This document shows, one piece after another, positions 53,628-61,730 of a DNA stretch of 64,000 nucleotides. A program made the translations under genes and the position numbers. The stretch is from positions 41,982-105,981 of the forward strand of contig JBJEJH010000032.1 in the NCBI GenBank assembly GCA_051877855.1, read 5' to 3'. Below the pieces are notes generated by a model, which had not been told where the DNA came from, made no database searches, and saw nothing but the letters and a program-made list of their open reading frames with translations. The DNA comes from MGBC120314 sp051877855. GTDB lineage: Bacteria > Bacillota > Clostridia > Lachnospirales > Lachnospiraceae. Numbering within the stretch: position 1 is the first letter of the stretch; each line of letters opens with the position of its first letter.

Positions 53628-54944
53628 CTATTCTTTGATTTGTTTAAAATAATCCCGAATTCTTTTCTCGTATCCTAAGTCCTCCGGCTGATAAAATGTA
53701 TTTCCCACAACCTCATCCGGCAAATATTGTTGTTTTACATAATGATTCGGATAATCATGGGCATAAAGGTATCCTTCCCCATGTCCAAGCTTTGCCGATC
53801 CCTTATAATGTGCATCACGCAAATGAGCCGGAATTGGTGCCGTCTTATTCTGCCCCACATATTCCATAGCTTTTCCGATAGAAAGATAGGACGCATTGCT
53901 CTTTGGCGCACAGGCCACATAATTTACCGCCTCCGCCAGGATAATTCTGGCCTCCGGCATTCCGATACGTTCCACAGCCGTTGCTGCAGAAGTTGCCACC
54001 ACCAGTGCATTCGGGTCTGCCAGTCCCACATCCTCTGCAGCACAGATCATAATTCTTCGGGCAATGAACTTAATATCCTCCCCTGCATAGAGCATACGGG
54101 CAAGATAATAAATCGCCGCATCCGGATCCGAACCACGCATACTCTTAATAAATGCAGAAATCGTATCATAGTGATTGTCGCCATCTTTATCATACTTCAC
54201 AACACGTTTCTGAATGCAGTCCTGCGCTACATCCAGTGTCAGATGAATCTTTCCGTCCCCACTTCTTTGGGTGGTCATAATGGCAAGTTCCACCGCATTC
54301 AAGGCATTTCGCGCATCACCATTGGCTACATCTGCAAGAAACTCCTCCGCATCCTCATCGATTTCAGCTCTATAACTCCCCATTCCCTTCTTCTCATCGT
54401 ACACAGCCCGATGAATCAACACCTTGATATCTTCCTTTTCCAGCGCCTTAAGTTCAAAAATCCGGGAACGGGAAATCAAAGCGCCGTTAACCTCAAAGTA
54501 TGGATTCTCCGTGGTTGCACCAATAAGCACGATGGATCCGTCCTCCACAAAGGGAAGGAGGAAATCCTGCTGCCCCTTGTTAAAGCGATGGATCTCATCA
54601 ATGAAAAGAATGGTGCGACGTCCATACATTCCCATGGTATTCTTAGCCTCTGCCACCACTTCTTCCATATCCTTCTTACCTGCCACAGTGGCATTAATGG
54701 ACTTAAAATCCGCACTGGTGGTATGAGCAATAACCTTGGCAATCGTCGTTTTCCCCACTCCCGGTGGCCCATAGAAAATCAGCGAGCCTAATTTGTCCGC
54801 CTTAATTGCACGATATAATAATTTATCCTTTCCAAGGATATGCTTCTGCCCAACAATTTCCTCCAGAGTCTCCGGGCGAAGTCTTGACGCCAGCGGCGAT
54901 TCCTTCCTGATACTATTTTCTCTTGCATATTCAAATAAATCCAT
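53628..54944 (-). CDS. rarA: Replication-associated recombination protein A (AAA+ ATPase)
   Basis: 438 aa. The family start MDLFEYARE...SPLASRLRPETLEEIVGQKHILG is present. Walker A is FYGPPGVGKTTIAK (about 57-70), Walker B is ILFIDEIHRFNKGQQDFLLP, and sensor 1 is IGATTENPYFEVN. The C-terminal tetramerisation region (RGSDPDAAIYYLARML ... YPNHYVKQQYLP) is complete. It acts at stalled replication forks. Its own promoter lies at 55010-55038. Confidence 0.95.
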   Translation of the reverse strand: MDLFEYARENSIRKESPLASRLRPETLEEIVGQKHILGKDKLLYRAIKADKLGSLIFYGPPGVGKTTIAKVIAHTTSADFKSINATVAGKKDMEEVVAEAKNTMGMYGRRTILFIDEIHRFNKGQQDFLLPFVEDGSIVLIGATTENPYFEVNGALISRSRIFELKALEKEDIKVLIHRAVYDEKKGMGSYRAEIDEDAEEFLADVANGDARNALNAVELAIMTTQRSGDGKIHLTLDVAQDCIQKRVVKYDKDGDNHYDTISAFIKSMRGSDPDAAIYYLARMLYAGEDIKFIARRIMICAAEDVGLADPNALVVATSAATAVERIGMPEARIILAEAVNYVACAPKSNASYLSIGKAMEYVGQNKTAPIPAHLRDAHYKGSAKLGHGEGYLYAHDYPNHYVKQQYLPDEVVGNTFYQPEDLGYEKRIRDYFKQIKE

Positions 54945-55009
54945 AACTCTGCACCGTACCTTATATCAATATCTTTTCTCACTCTTTTTTATAAATTCAC
55001 ACTGGTACT

Positions 55010-55038
55010 ATTTTACCATCTCAAGCTCTTTTCTTCAA
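55010..55038 (-). promoter_or_regulatory. Sigma-A promoter for rarA
   Basis: On the minus strand, TTGAAG (55038-55033) and TAAAAT (55015-55010) are 17 nt apart, giving a leader of about 60 nt. Confidence 0.55.
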
Positions 55039-55113
55039 CTCACACCGATTTTACCTGCCGACATCATTTTCCCTCCTGTACCACGCCTGTCTGCCGAATC
55101 CATGGTTATCCGC

Positions 55114-55806
55114 TTAATCAATCAGGAGGTCATCCACCGTCACGAACACATAACCTCTCTGTTGCAGCTGATCCACGATTTCCAATGCTGCTGCCACCGA
55201 GGTGTCATAGATATCGTGCATCAATATAATATCACCGCTCTCCACCTCATCCACTACATAATCCACGATTCGCCTTACGTCACGGGTATTCCAGTCACTT
55301 GTATCAAGCGTCCACATCACTGCGGACATATCAATTTCCCCTTCCAGTTTGTCATTCCACGAACCATAGGGTGGACGAATATACTTCGGTTTTTCTCCGG
55401 TAATCTCCTCAATAATCGCATTCGTCTTATCCACTTCCGCCTGTGCGCAGGCCAAATTAATTGCATCCAGCTGTACATGGCTGTAGGTGTGGTTTCCAAT
55501 CAAATGTCCGTCCTCATGCATACGTTCCACCACACTCTGTCGTTCTTCGATCTTTTCTCCCAAAAGAAAAAAAGTGGCATGAACGCCCCGCTCCTTTAAC
55601 CCGTCCAATAGCTGCATCGTGGTTTTATAACCCGGACCGTCATCAAAAGTCAGCGCCACCACCTTTTCCTGACACACCACACCGTTAACCTTAACCGATT
55701 CATCCCCGGACGCATTCGCAGTGCTGCCATACTCCTGTATTGCAATAAGCATCACAGCCAGGATACCAAGAATCACAGCCCATTTCTTTCCAAAAAAAAT
55801 CTGCAT
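55114..55806 (-). CDS. Polysaccharide deacetylase (carbohydrate esterase family 4)
   Basis: 230 aa from the ATG at 55806, with GGAAG just upstream; an ATG four codons earlier has no ribosome site. An N-terminal hydrophobic helix (WAVILGILAVMLIAI) anchors or exports it. CE4 motifs are VALTFDDGPGYKTT (motif 1, Asp-Asp), GNHTYSHVQLD (motif 2, His-x3-His), RPPYGSWN (motif 3), then MWTLDTSDW and DIILMHD. It removes acetyl groups from peptidoglycan or related glycans outside the cell. PdaA/PdaB-like in size. Confidence 0.9.
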   Translation of the reverse strand: MQIFFGKKWAVILGILAVMLIAIQEYGSTANASGDESVKVNGVVCQEKVVALTFDDGPGYKTTMQLLDGLKERGVHATFFLLGEKIEERQSVVERMHEDGHLIGNHTYSHVQLDAINLACAQAEVDKTNAIIEEITGEKPKYIRPPYGSWNDKLEGEIDMSAVMWTLDTSDWNTRDVRRIVDYVVDEVESGDIILMHDIYDTSVAAALEIVDQLQQRGYVFVTVDDLLID

Positions 55807-55878
55807 ATATTCTTCCATCCATTAGGATTTTATACAATATATGCAGTCTTATATCTCAATTATTATCATCCATTACGA

Positions 55879-56331
55879 TCAATCATTGATATCAATTTCA
55901 AATTCATCGTCCAGATTTTCCTCTACACGCTCTGAATAAGGTACTCTGGTATTAAACTTCTTATAAAAAATCGTACGAGGTCCATAACACACCGCAAAAA
56001 TAGCAATTCCGGCATAATGAGTATAATCCTCTAACATTCCGGCCATCACCACGAACCATAAAAGTCCGGCAATTCCTATCATATCCAAAATTGCAAATTT
56101 ATAGTAGGCATTTACCTGTTTCTTTGCCTTTCTGCGAAAACGATCTGTTACGACAGGTTCCACCAAGTCATTCAATACCATATAAATTGCAACCCATCCC
56201 GCAAAGATCAAACGATATATCCACTGTTGATGTAATTTCAAAGCCGTACATACAATGACATAGATAATTCCCATAACAATCATGGCAAATTCTATCATTG
56301 CACATACATTAATTCGTTTCTTTCTTGCCAT
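55879..56331 (-). CDS. Membrane protein of unknown function
   Basis: 150 aa from the ATG at 56331, with AAAGGAG 6 nt upstream. About four hydrophobic segments: IEFAMIVMGIIYVIVCTAL, WIYRLIFAGWVAIYMVL, FAILDMIGIAGLLWFVVMAGML and YAGIAIFAVCYGP. A basic loop (DRFRRKAKKQ) and a very acidic tail (EENLDDEFEIDIND) follow. No family is recognised with confidence. A strong promoter with an overlapping inverted repeat lies upstream. Confidence 0.65.
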   Translation of the reverse strand: MARKKRINVCAMIEFAMIVMGIIYVIVCTALKLHQQWIYRLIFAGWVAIYMVLNDLVEPVVTDRFRRKAKKQVNAYYKFAILDMIGIAGLLWFVVMAGMLEDYTHYAGIAIFAVCYGPRTIFYKKFNTRVPYSERVEENLDDEFEIDIND

Positions 56332-56360
56332 TACCTTCTCCTTTGTACTCCCCAAGGCCT

Positions 56361-56392
56361 ATTATAATATATTTGCCGTAAAATGGCAAACT
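56361..56392 (-). promoter_or_regulatory. Promoter with overlapping operator-like repeat for the 150-aa membrane protein
   Basis: On the minus strand, TTGCCA (56389-56384) and TATAAT (56366-56361) are 17 nt apart. TTTGCC...GGCAAA (about 56372-56390) forms an inverted repeat across the -35 and spacer, where a repressor could bind. Confidence 0.6.
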
Positions 56393-56454
56393 TGACTTTA
56401 TACGGAAATAGTGCTAATTATAAAAGCTGTATATTGAAAATTAAATAGTTAAAT

Positions 56455-56654
56455 AGGCGTTTGCGAAGCTATTTATAATTACATAAGATAATGTTTGTGT
56501 ATAATTATTTCGTGGCAATTGCGAGCCGTCGGTACTTGGGCGCCGTCCTTTGGCGCCTTATGTACCGCTACGGCACGGTTTAGTGCAAACATGCCTCGAA
56601 ATAATATACACAAACTTATCTGTTGGTGTAATCTAAATAGCTTCGCAAACGCCT
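56455..56654. repeat. Palindromic intergenic element, 200-bp long form (copy B)
   Basis: Outer arms at 56455-56475 and 56634-56654 are perfect 21-bp inverted repeats (AGGCGTTTGCGAAGC...). Inside lies a 155-bp core (56478-56632) with TTGTGTATAATTATTTCG mirrored by CGAAATAATATACACAA. A central GC hairpin reads GGGCGCC GTCCTTT GGCGCC. The core matches 20506-20660 along its length and at the same size. It lies in the divergent gap between the 150-aa membrane protein and DUF4250 genes. No ORF. Confidence 0.82.
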
Positions 56655-56685
56655 AAAGAATCAAAAATAGAAAGGTAATACTATC

Positions 56686-56868
56686 ATGAATACTCTGCCT
56701 AAGGATCCTGTTATACTGTTAAGCTTTATCAATACCCAGCTTCGTGACAATTATTCAAGTCTTAAGGAATTATGTAATGCTTTCTGCATTGATGATGCCG
56801 GTGAAATCATAAACAAACTGGCTGCCATTCAATACACTTATGACAGCCAGCTCAATCAATTTATTTAA
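56686..56868 (+). CDS. DUF4250 family small protein
   Basis: 60 aa. The pattern LPKDPVILLSFINTQLRDNYSSLKELCNAFCIDDAGEIINKLAAIQYTYDSQLNQF fits DUF4250, a small helical family common in Clostridia with unknown role. AAAGG precedes the ATG at a normal distance. Its stop overlaps the clpB stop by 8 nt, tail to tail. No clear promoter is visible other than sequence within the palindromic element directly upstream. Confidence 0.85.
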   Translation: MNTLPKDPVILLSFINTQLRDNYSSLKELCNAFCIDDAGEIINKLAAIQYTYDSQLNQFI

Positions 56869-59443
56869 CAACTGCACTCAGCTTTCCCTCTGAAAGAGTA
56901 ATCAGAATCGTATCCTGAGTATTTATTTTGCCGGAAAGTATGAGTTTTGCAGCCAATGTCTCCACGGTCTTTTGCATATACCGTTTCAACGGTCTCGCAC
57001 CATATACCGGGTCAAATCCATTTTCCACGATATAATCCTGCGCTTCCTTCGTCAACTCCACAGTCAGTTCCTTATCTTCCAATCTGCGATTAATATCCGC
57101 CAGCAATAACTTAATAATGCTACCGATATTGCTCTTGGTCAGAGGCTTAAACATAATAATTTCATCCAGACGATTGAGAAACTCCGGCCGGAAATGATTC
57201 TTAAGATCTGCCATAGCCATTTCCTTGGCTTCCTTGCGAATCTCACCATTCTCACCAATTCCTTCCAGAAGATAAGTCGAACCGATATTTGAAGTCATGA
57301 TAATGATTGTATTCTTAAAATCCACGGTACGTCCCTGGGAATCGGTAATACGTCCATCATCCAGCACCTGCAAAAGCACATTAAATACATCCGGATGGGC
57401 CTTTTCCACTTCATCGAAAAGCACAACGGAGTACGGCTTTCTTCGAACCGCCTCCGTAAGCTGTCCACCCTCATCATATCCTACATATCCCGGAGGCGCT
57501 CCGATGAGACGAGAAACAGAGTATTTCTCCATATACTCACTCATATCCAGACGAACAATGTTACTTTCATCATCGAAAAGATTCTCAGCCAATGCCTTCG
57601 CAAGTTCCGTCTTACCAACACCGGTTGGTCCCAAAAACAGAAAGGAGCCAATGGGTTTCGTAGGATCCTTGATACCTGCCTTGGACCGGATAATCGCTTC
57701 AGACACCTTAGTAACGCCATCTTCCTGACCGATTACTCTCTTGTGAAGTTCGTTTTCCAGATGTAGTGTCTTCATTCGCTCTGATTCATTTAATTTCGTC
57801 ACCGGAATACCGGTCCATCTTGAGATAATTCGTGCGATTTCCTCCTCACTGACACTCTCATGCACCAGGGACAGTTCTCCTGCCTTAACCTTATCTTCCT
57901 CCGCCTGTAACTGCTGCTTTAACTCCGGAAGTTTTCCATACTGCAATTCTGCTGCCTTATTAAGATCATACTCCTGCTGTGCAATCTGTATCTTGCGATT
58001 GATATCTTCAATTTCCTCTCTTAATTTGCTGACACGATCCACTGAAGCTTTCTCATTATCCCACTGCGCCTTCTGATTACTAAACTCTTCCCGAAGTTCC
58101 GTCAATTCCCTCTGAAGATTTTCCAGACGTTCCTTACTCAGATTGTCTGTCTCCTTCTTAAGGGCAGCCTCTTCAATCTCCAGCTGCATAATCTTACGCT
58201 GTTTCTCATCCAATTCCGTCGGCATGGAATCCAATTCCGTCTTGATCAATGCGCAGGCCTCATCCACAAGGTCAATGGCCTTATCCGGAAGAAAACGATC
58301 GGAGATATAACGATTTGACAACGTCGCAGCGCTTACCAGCGCTCCATCCGTAATCTTAACTCCATGAAAGACCTCATAGCGCTCCTTCAGACCACGAAGA
58401 ATTGAGATGGTATCCTCCACCGTAGGTTCATCCACCATAACCGGCTGGAATCTTCGCTCCAATGCAGGATCCTTCTCAATATACTTTCTATACTCATCCA
58501 ATGTGGTGGCACCGATACAATGCAACTCACCACGGGCCAGCATCGGCTTTAACATATTACCTGCATCCATGGCACCGTCCGTTTTGCCCGCGCCCACAAT
58601 GGTATGAATTTCATCAATGAACAAAAGAATCTGTCCATCACTCTTCTTAACTTCTTCCAATACCGCTTTAAGACGTTCCTCGAACTCACCACGATACTTT
58701 GCGCCTGCCACCAGCGCACCCATATCAAGTGAAAATACCGTCTTATTCTTCAGTCCCTCCGGCACATCTCCCCGCACAATTCTCTGTGCAAGGCCTTCTA
58801 CAACCGCTGTCTTACCAACGCCGGGTTCACCAATCAACACCGGGTTGTTCTTGGTCTTACGGGACAGAATGCGAATCACATTACGAATCTCCGCATCACG
58901 GCCAATCACCGGATCCAGTTTCTGTGCTCTGGCCTTTTCCACAAGATCCGTTCCATATTTATTCAAGGTATCATAAGTAGCCTCCGGATTATCACTGGTT
59001 ACTTTCTGATTTCCTCTCACCGTAGACAGAGCCTGTAAAAACTTCTCCTTATTAATCCCCATCTCTCGAAACAATTCCTTAACTGCACGATTCGGATTCG
59101 CAAGCATAGCCATAAATAAATGTTCCACAGAAACATATTCATCTCCCATGCGCTTTGCCTCATCCTCTGCATTGATAAGAACCTTATTCAGATCCTGTGT
59201 CATGTAAAGTTCACCGCCCTGAACCTTCGGGAGTTTCCCCAATAACTCCTCCACACGGTTCTTAAAAAGTTCCGGACTGATTCCCATCTTCTCAATCATC
59301 TTCACAATCAAGCTTTCATCAATGGTGAGAAGACTATACAGCAGATGTTCCTGATCCAGCTGCTGATTTCCATATTCATAGGCAATCTTCTCACATCTCT
59401 GTGTTGCCTCTATGGACTTCTGTGTAAATTTACTGATATTCAT
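56861..59443 (-). CDS. clpB: ATP-dependent chaperone ClpB
   Basis: 860 aa. N-terminal Clp repeat domain (1-145). AAA-1 Walker A is GEPGVGKTA (about 204-212), with LDMGALVAGAKYRGEFEERLKAVLEE. The middle coiled coil is at about 395-520 (LREEIEDINRKIQIAQQEYDL). AAA-2 Walker A is GPTGVGKTE (about 602-610), with RLDMSEYMEKYSVSRLIGAPPGYVGY. The coiled coil and absence of a ClpP loop make this ClpB, which works with DnaK to rescue aggregates, rather than ClpC. GGGGGAG precedes the ATG. The promoter at 59508-59535 has no CIRCE element. Confidence 0.95.
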   Translation of the reverse strand: MNISKFTQKSIEATQRCEKIAYEYGNQQLDQEHLLYSLLTIDESLIVKMIEKMGISPELFKNRVEELLGKLPKVQGGELYMTQDLNKVLINAEDEAKRMGDEYVSVEHLFMAMLANPNRAVKELFREMGINKEKFLQALSTVRGNQKVTSDNPEATYDTLNKYGTDLVEKARAQKLDPVIGRDAEIRNVIRILSRKTKNNPVLIGEPGVGKTAVVEGLAQRIVRGDVPEGLKNKTVFSLDMGALVAGAKYRGEFEERLKAVLEEVKKSDGQILLFIDEIHTIVGAGKTDGAMDAGNMLKPMLARGELHCIGATTLDEYRKYIEKDPALERRFQPVMVDEPTVEDTISILRGLKERYEVFHGVKITDGALVSAATLSNRYISDRFLPDKAIDLVDEACALIKTELDSMPTELDEKQRKIMQLEIEEAALKKETDNLSKERLENLQRELTELREEFSNQKAQWDNEKASVDRVSKLREEIEDINRKIQIAQQEYDLNKAAELQYGKLPELKQQLQAEEDKVKAGELSLVHESVSEEEIARIISRWTGIPVTKLNESERMKTLHLENELHKRVIGQEDGVTKVSEAIIRSKAGIKDPTKPIGSFLFLGPTGVGKTELAKALAENLFDDESNIVRLDMSEYMEKYSVSRLIGAPPGYVGYDEGGQLTEAVRRKPYSVVLFDEVEKAHPDVFNVLLQVLDDGRITDSQGRTVDFKNTIIIMTSNIGSTYLLEGIGENGEIRKEAKEMAMADLKNHFRPEFLNRLDEIIMFKPLTKSNIGSIIKLLLADINRRLEDKELTVELTKEAQDYIVENGFDPVYGARPLKRYMQKTVETLAAKLILSGKINTQDTILITLSEGKLSAVVK

Positions 59444-59507
59444 AATCCACTCCCCCTTTACTCTTAAACATCTAATTTGTTTGTATCATTCTATCTGTTC
59501 TACAAAG

Positions 59508-59535
59508 AATATAACACATATATTTAAAAAGTCAA
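59508..59535 (-). promoter_or_regulatory. Sigma-A promoter for clpB
   Basis: On the minus strand, TTGACT (59535-59530) and TATATT (59513-59508) are 16 nt apart. No CIRCE repeat and no complete CtsR box (two direct GGTCAAA-type heptads) is present, so heat regulation, if any, is not visible here. Confidence 0.55.
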
Positions 59536-59544
59536 TAACTAAAA

Positions 59545-59581
59545 TAAAAAAAGTAAAAAATATGCAGCCTAACAGCCGCAT
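59545..59581 (-). terminator. Terminator after the hexapeptide acyltransferase gene
   Basis: On the minus strand, ATGCGGC (59581-59575) pairs with GCTGCAT (59568-59562) with one G-T, around a TGTTAG loop. ATTTTTTACTTTTTTT follows. Confidence 0.8.
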
Positions 59582-59611
59582 ATCCTTTGTTTTTCAATAT
59601 TATATCCCTTT

Positions 59612-60283
59612 TCAGACTCTTTCACTCGTCCAATTAACATCGCTCTTTATCAAACGAGCCGGTGTTCCGGCATACATCCCATTGGCTTCCTCCAGAACCT
59701 TATTCACCAGGGAACGGGCACCAACAATAACATTTTCCGGAATGACGCTCCCTTTAAGTACCATCACCGAATCCCCCAGCCAGACATGATTTCCGATCTT
59801 AATATCTCTGGCAGCATTGATCCGTTCTCCCTTTGCATTCAGCACTGAGTGACTGTCCGATGTACGAACCTGTACTCCGCCGGCAAATAATCCATCGGCT
59901 CCGATTGTAATGTTCGTTCCCTCCAATGCTGCCAATTGGCTTCCTTCAAAGAAACGGTTATGTTCTCCCACTTCAATAGAATTACCGTCATCCTCCAGCC
60001 ACAAGCTGCAGTGATCGAACCCATTAGCTGCACCAATCACCAGACGATTATTGTTTCCATGAATCTGTACGGTGAGGTGATCCATTTGCACAAGATCAGC
60101 AATCACAATTTCATTATGTTCACCATCCACCCGGATTGTAACTTTCTTCATCAGCGAACTTCCCACCGACAGCCGGTTACTTCCCGATACACGAATATGG
60201 TTACCTCCCAATATTTTATTGTAACAGCGCAGAATCCATCCGAATTTCTTCGGATTCTTCTTCATCATATCTTTGAAACTCAT
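59612..60283 (-). CDS. Hexapeptide-repeat acyltransferase
   Basis: 223 aa from the ATG at 60283, with GGAG 6 nt upstream; longer readings to 60295 or 60346 are less likely. Most of the protein is left-handed beta-helix with irregular I/V-G-x4 repeats (VRVSG-type, IEVGEHNRF, ITIGADGLF). The end, DIKIGNHVWLGDSVMVLKGSVIPENVIVGARSLVNK...YAGTPARLIK, is the typical acetyltransferase tail. It likely adds acetyl groups to a sugar. The neighbouring O-antigen-ligase-like and exporter genes suggest a surface-glycan role. Confidence 0.85.
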   Translation of the reverse strand: MSFKDMMKKNPKKFGWILRCYNKILGGNHIRVSGSNRLSVGSSLMKKVTIRVDGEHNEIVIADLVQMDHLTVQIHGNNNRLVIGAANGFDHCSLWLEDDGNSIEVGEHNRFFEGSQLAALEGTNITIGADGLFAGGVQVRTSDSHSVLNAKGERINAARDIKIGNHVWLGDSVMVLKGSVIPENVIVGARSLVNKVLEEANGMYAGTPARLIKSDVNWTSERV

Positions 60284-60392
60284 ATATCTCTCCATGCACT
60301 CCGATTCTTTATGACCATGCTTTGATTGTAATCGTTTCCATGGCATACGTCAAATCAATTATGTCCTAAGACGTTCTTCTAAGGCATTTTCT

Positions 60393-61715
60393 TTACGCAA
60401 TATACACGTTCCGCTTTCCCTTAAATCCCTGAATCAGTTTCACAGTGGTGATTACCGCTGTAATTGCCTCCGCCACGCCAAAGGCCATCCATACCCCAAG
60501 AAATCCCATCAGTTTTGCCAGAAGGATTGCAGTGATCAAAATAACCACAACACCCCTTGACAGAGATACCAGAAGTGCCCCTTCCGCTTGTTCCGTGGCA
60601 CTTAAGAACCCTGCCCCCATTATATTATATCCGGCAAAAAGAAACCCAACGAAGTAAATTCGCAGTCCCTCATGGGCATACTCTGCCATAAGTGCTGAAT
60701 TCTCACTATTAAAGATCAGGACTGCAGCATCCGTAAATGCATACACAACAGCAATCAAAAGCAACGCTATACCAAGAACTGTTTTCAAACCATAACCCAG
60801 TAATTTTTTCTGTGATCCCTTGTCCCCTCTGCCATAGCACTCACTAACCAGCGGCTGTGACCCTTGCGCCACACCGTTGAACAAAGCCGTTGCTACCATG
60901 GCATAATTAGCCACCACACCATAAGCTGCCACGCCAATATTTCCCGCTATGTCAAGAATCAGAAAATTATAGGTTGTGGTAATCACACCGGAGGACAATT
61001 CGCCAATAAACGAAGCAACACCCAGACGGCAGGAACGCCACAACAACCTCATGGATGGTAACTTCCAGACAAAACGAATTGTATTTTTCTTCTGTAGAAA
61101 ATGCATACTGCACACAAGAATGCTTAAAATAGGTGATGCCACTGTTGCCATCGCTGCTCCGTCCAACCCAAAATTCATCACAAACATAAAAATATAATCA
61201 AACAGAACATTTGATAAGCTTCCCGCAATGGTGCCGACCATGGCCAGCGTAGGTGCATTATCATTACGAACAAATGCACTCACAATATGATTCAACATAA
61301 AGAATGGTGCAAAGCTTATAAAGATACGGGTATATCCAACACCTAACCGGATAATTTCTGCATCGCCACCCATCCATTGAAGAATTTTCTCCGGAAAGAG
61401 AATTCCCGCCAGCACAAACCAGACGCCAATAATCAACGCAAAGAATACTGCATTCGAAAAATAACCATCTGCGCTCTCATCCCCCTGTGCCCGAAGAATT
61501 GCAAACCTGGTTGCCGCACCCACACCCATCATGGCGCCAAAGGCAAAAATAAGATTAAATATGGGTAGCACCAAATTCAATACTGTAATACCATTGGATC
61601 CCGCTGCCTGTGCAATAAAGAAAGTGTCCACAATAATATAGCAGGATATTCCAAGCATACCCAGGATATTCTGGGACACATATTTTATAAAATGTTTAAA
61701 AATCGACTCATTCAT
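60393..61715 (-). CDS. MATE family exporter
   Basis: 440 aa from the ATG at 61715, with GGAG 6 nt upstream. Twelve membrane helices in two halves. The start FKHFIKYVSQNILGMLGISCYIIVDTFFIAQAAG is a typical MATE helix 1. GAMMGVGAATRFAI follows, and the second half begins near SFIGELSSGVITTTYNFLIL. MATE proteins export cationic drugs or other small molecules by Na+ or H+ antiport. It follows the ligase-like gene by 15 nt, so a role in exporting a glycan precursor is possible but unproven. Confidence 0.88.
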   Translation of the reverse strand: MNESIFKHFIKYVSQNILGMLGISCYIIVDTFFIAQAAGSNGITVLNLVLPIFNLIFAFGAMMGVGAATRFAILRAQGDESADGYFSNAVFFALIIGVWFVLAGILFPEKILQWMGGDAEIIRLGVGYTRIFISFAPFFMLNHIVSAFVRNDNAPTLAMVGTIAGSLSNVLFDYIFMFVMNFGLDGAAMATVASPILSILVCSMHFLQKKNTIRFVWKLPSMRLLWRSCRLGVASFIGELSSGVITTTYNFLILDIAGNIGVAAYGVVANYAMVATALFNGVAQGSQPLVSECYGRGDKGSQKKLLGYGLKTVLGIALLLIAVVYAFTDAAVLIFNSENSALMAEYAHEGLRIYFVGFLFAGYNIMGAGFLSATEQAEGALLVSLSRGVVVILITAILLAKLMGFLGVWMAFGVAEAITAVITTVKLIQGFKGKRNVYIA

Positions 61716-61730
61716 CACTCACTCCATATA

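Noticed and set aside
53727..54791. 354-codon open frame on the plus strand
   Set aside because: It is antisense to rarA over its whole length; rarA has full motifs and a ribosome site, and the antisense product looks like no known protein.
57297..57728. 143-codon open frame opposite clpB
   Set aside because: Shadow of the conserved AAA-2 domain of clpB; no ribosome site.
59444..59540. CIRCE or CtsR operator for clpB
   Set aside because: No TTAGCACTC-N9-GAGTGCTAA repeat and only one partial TTGACT heptad, which is better read as the -35 box.
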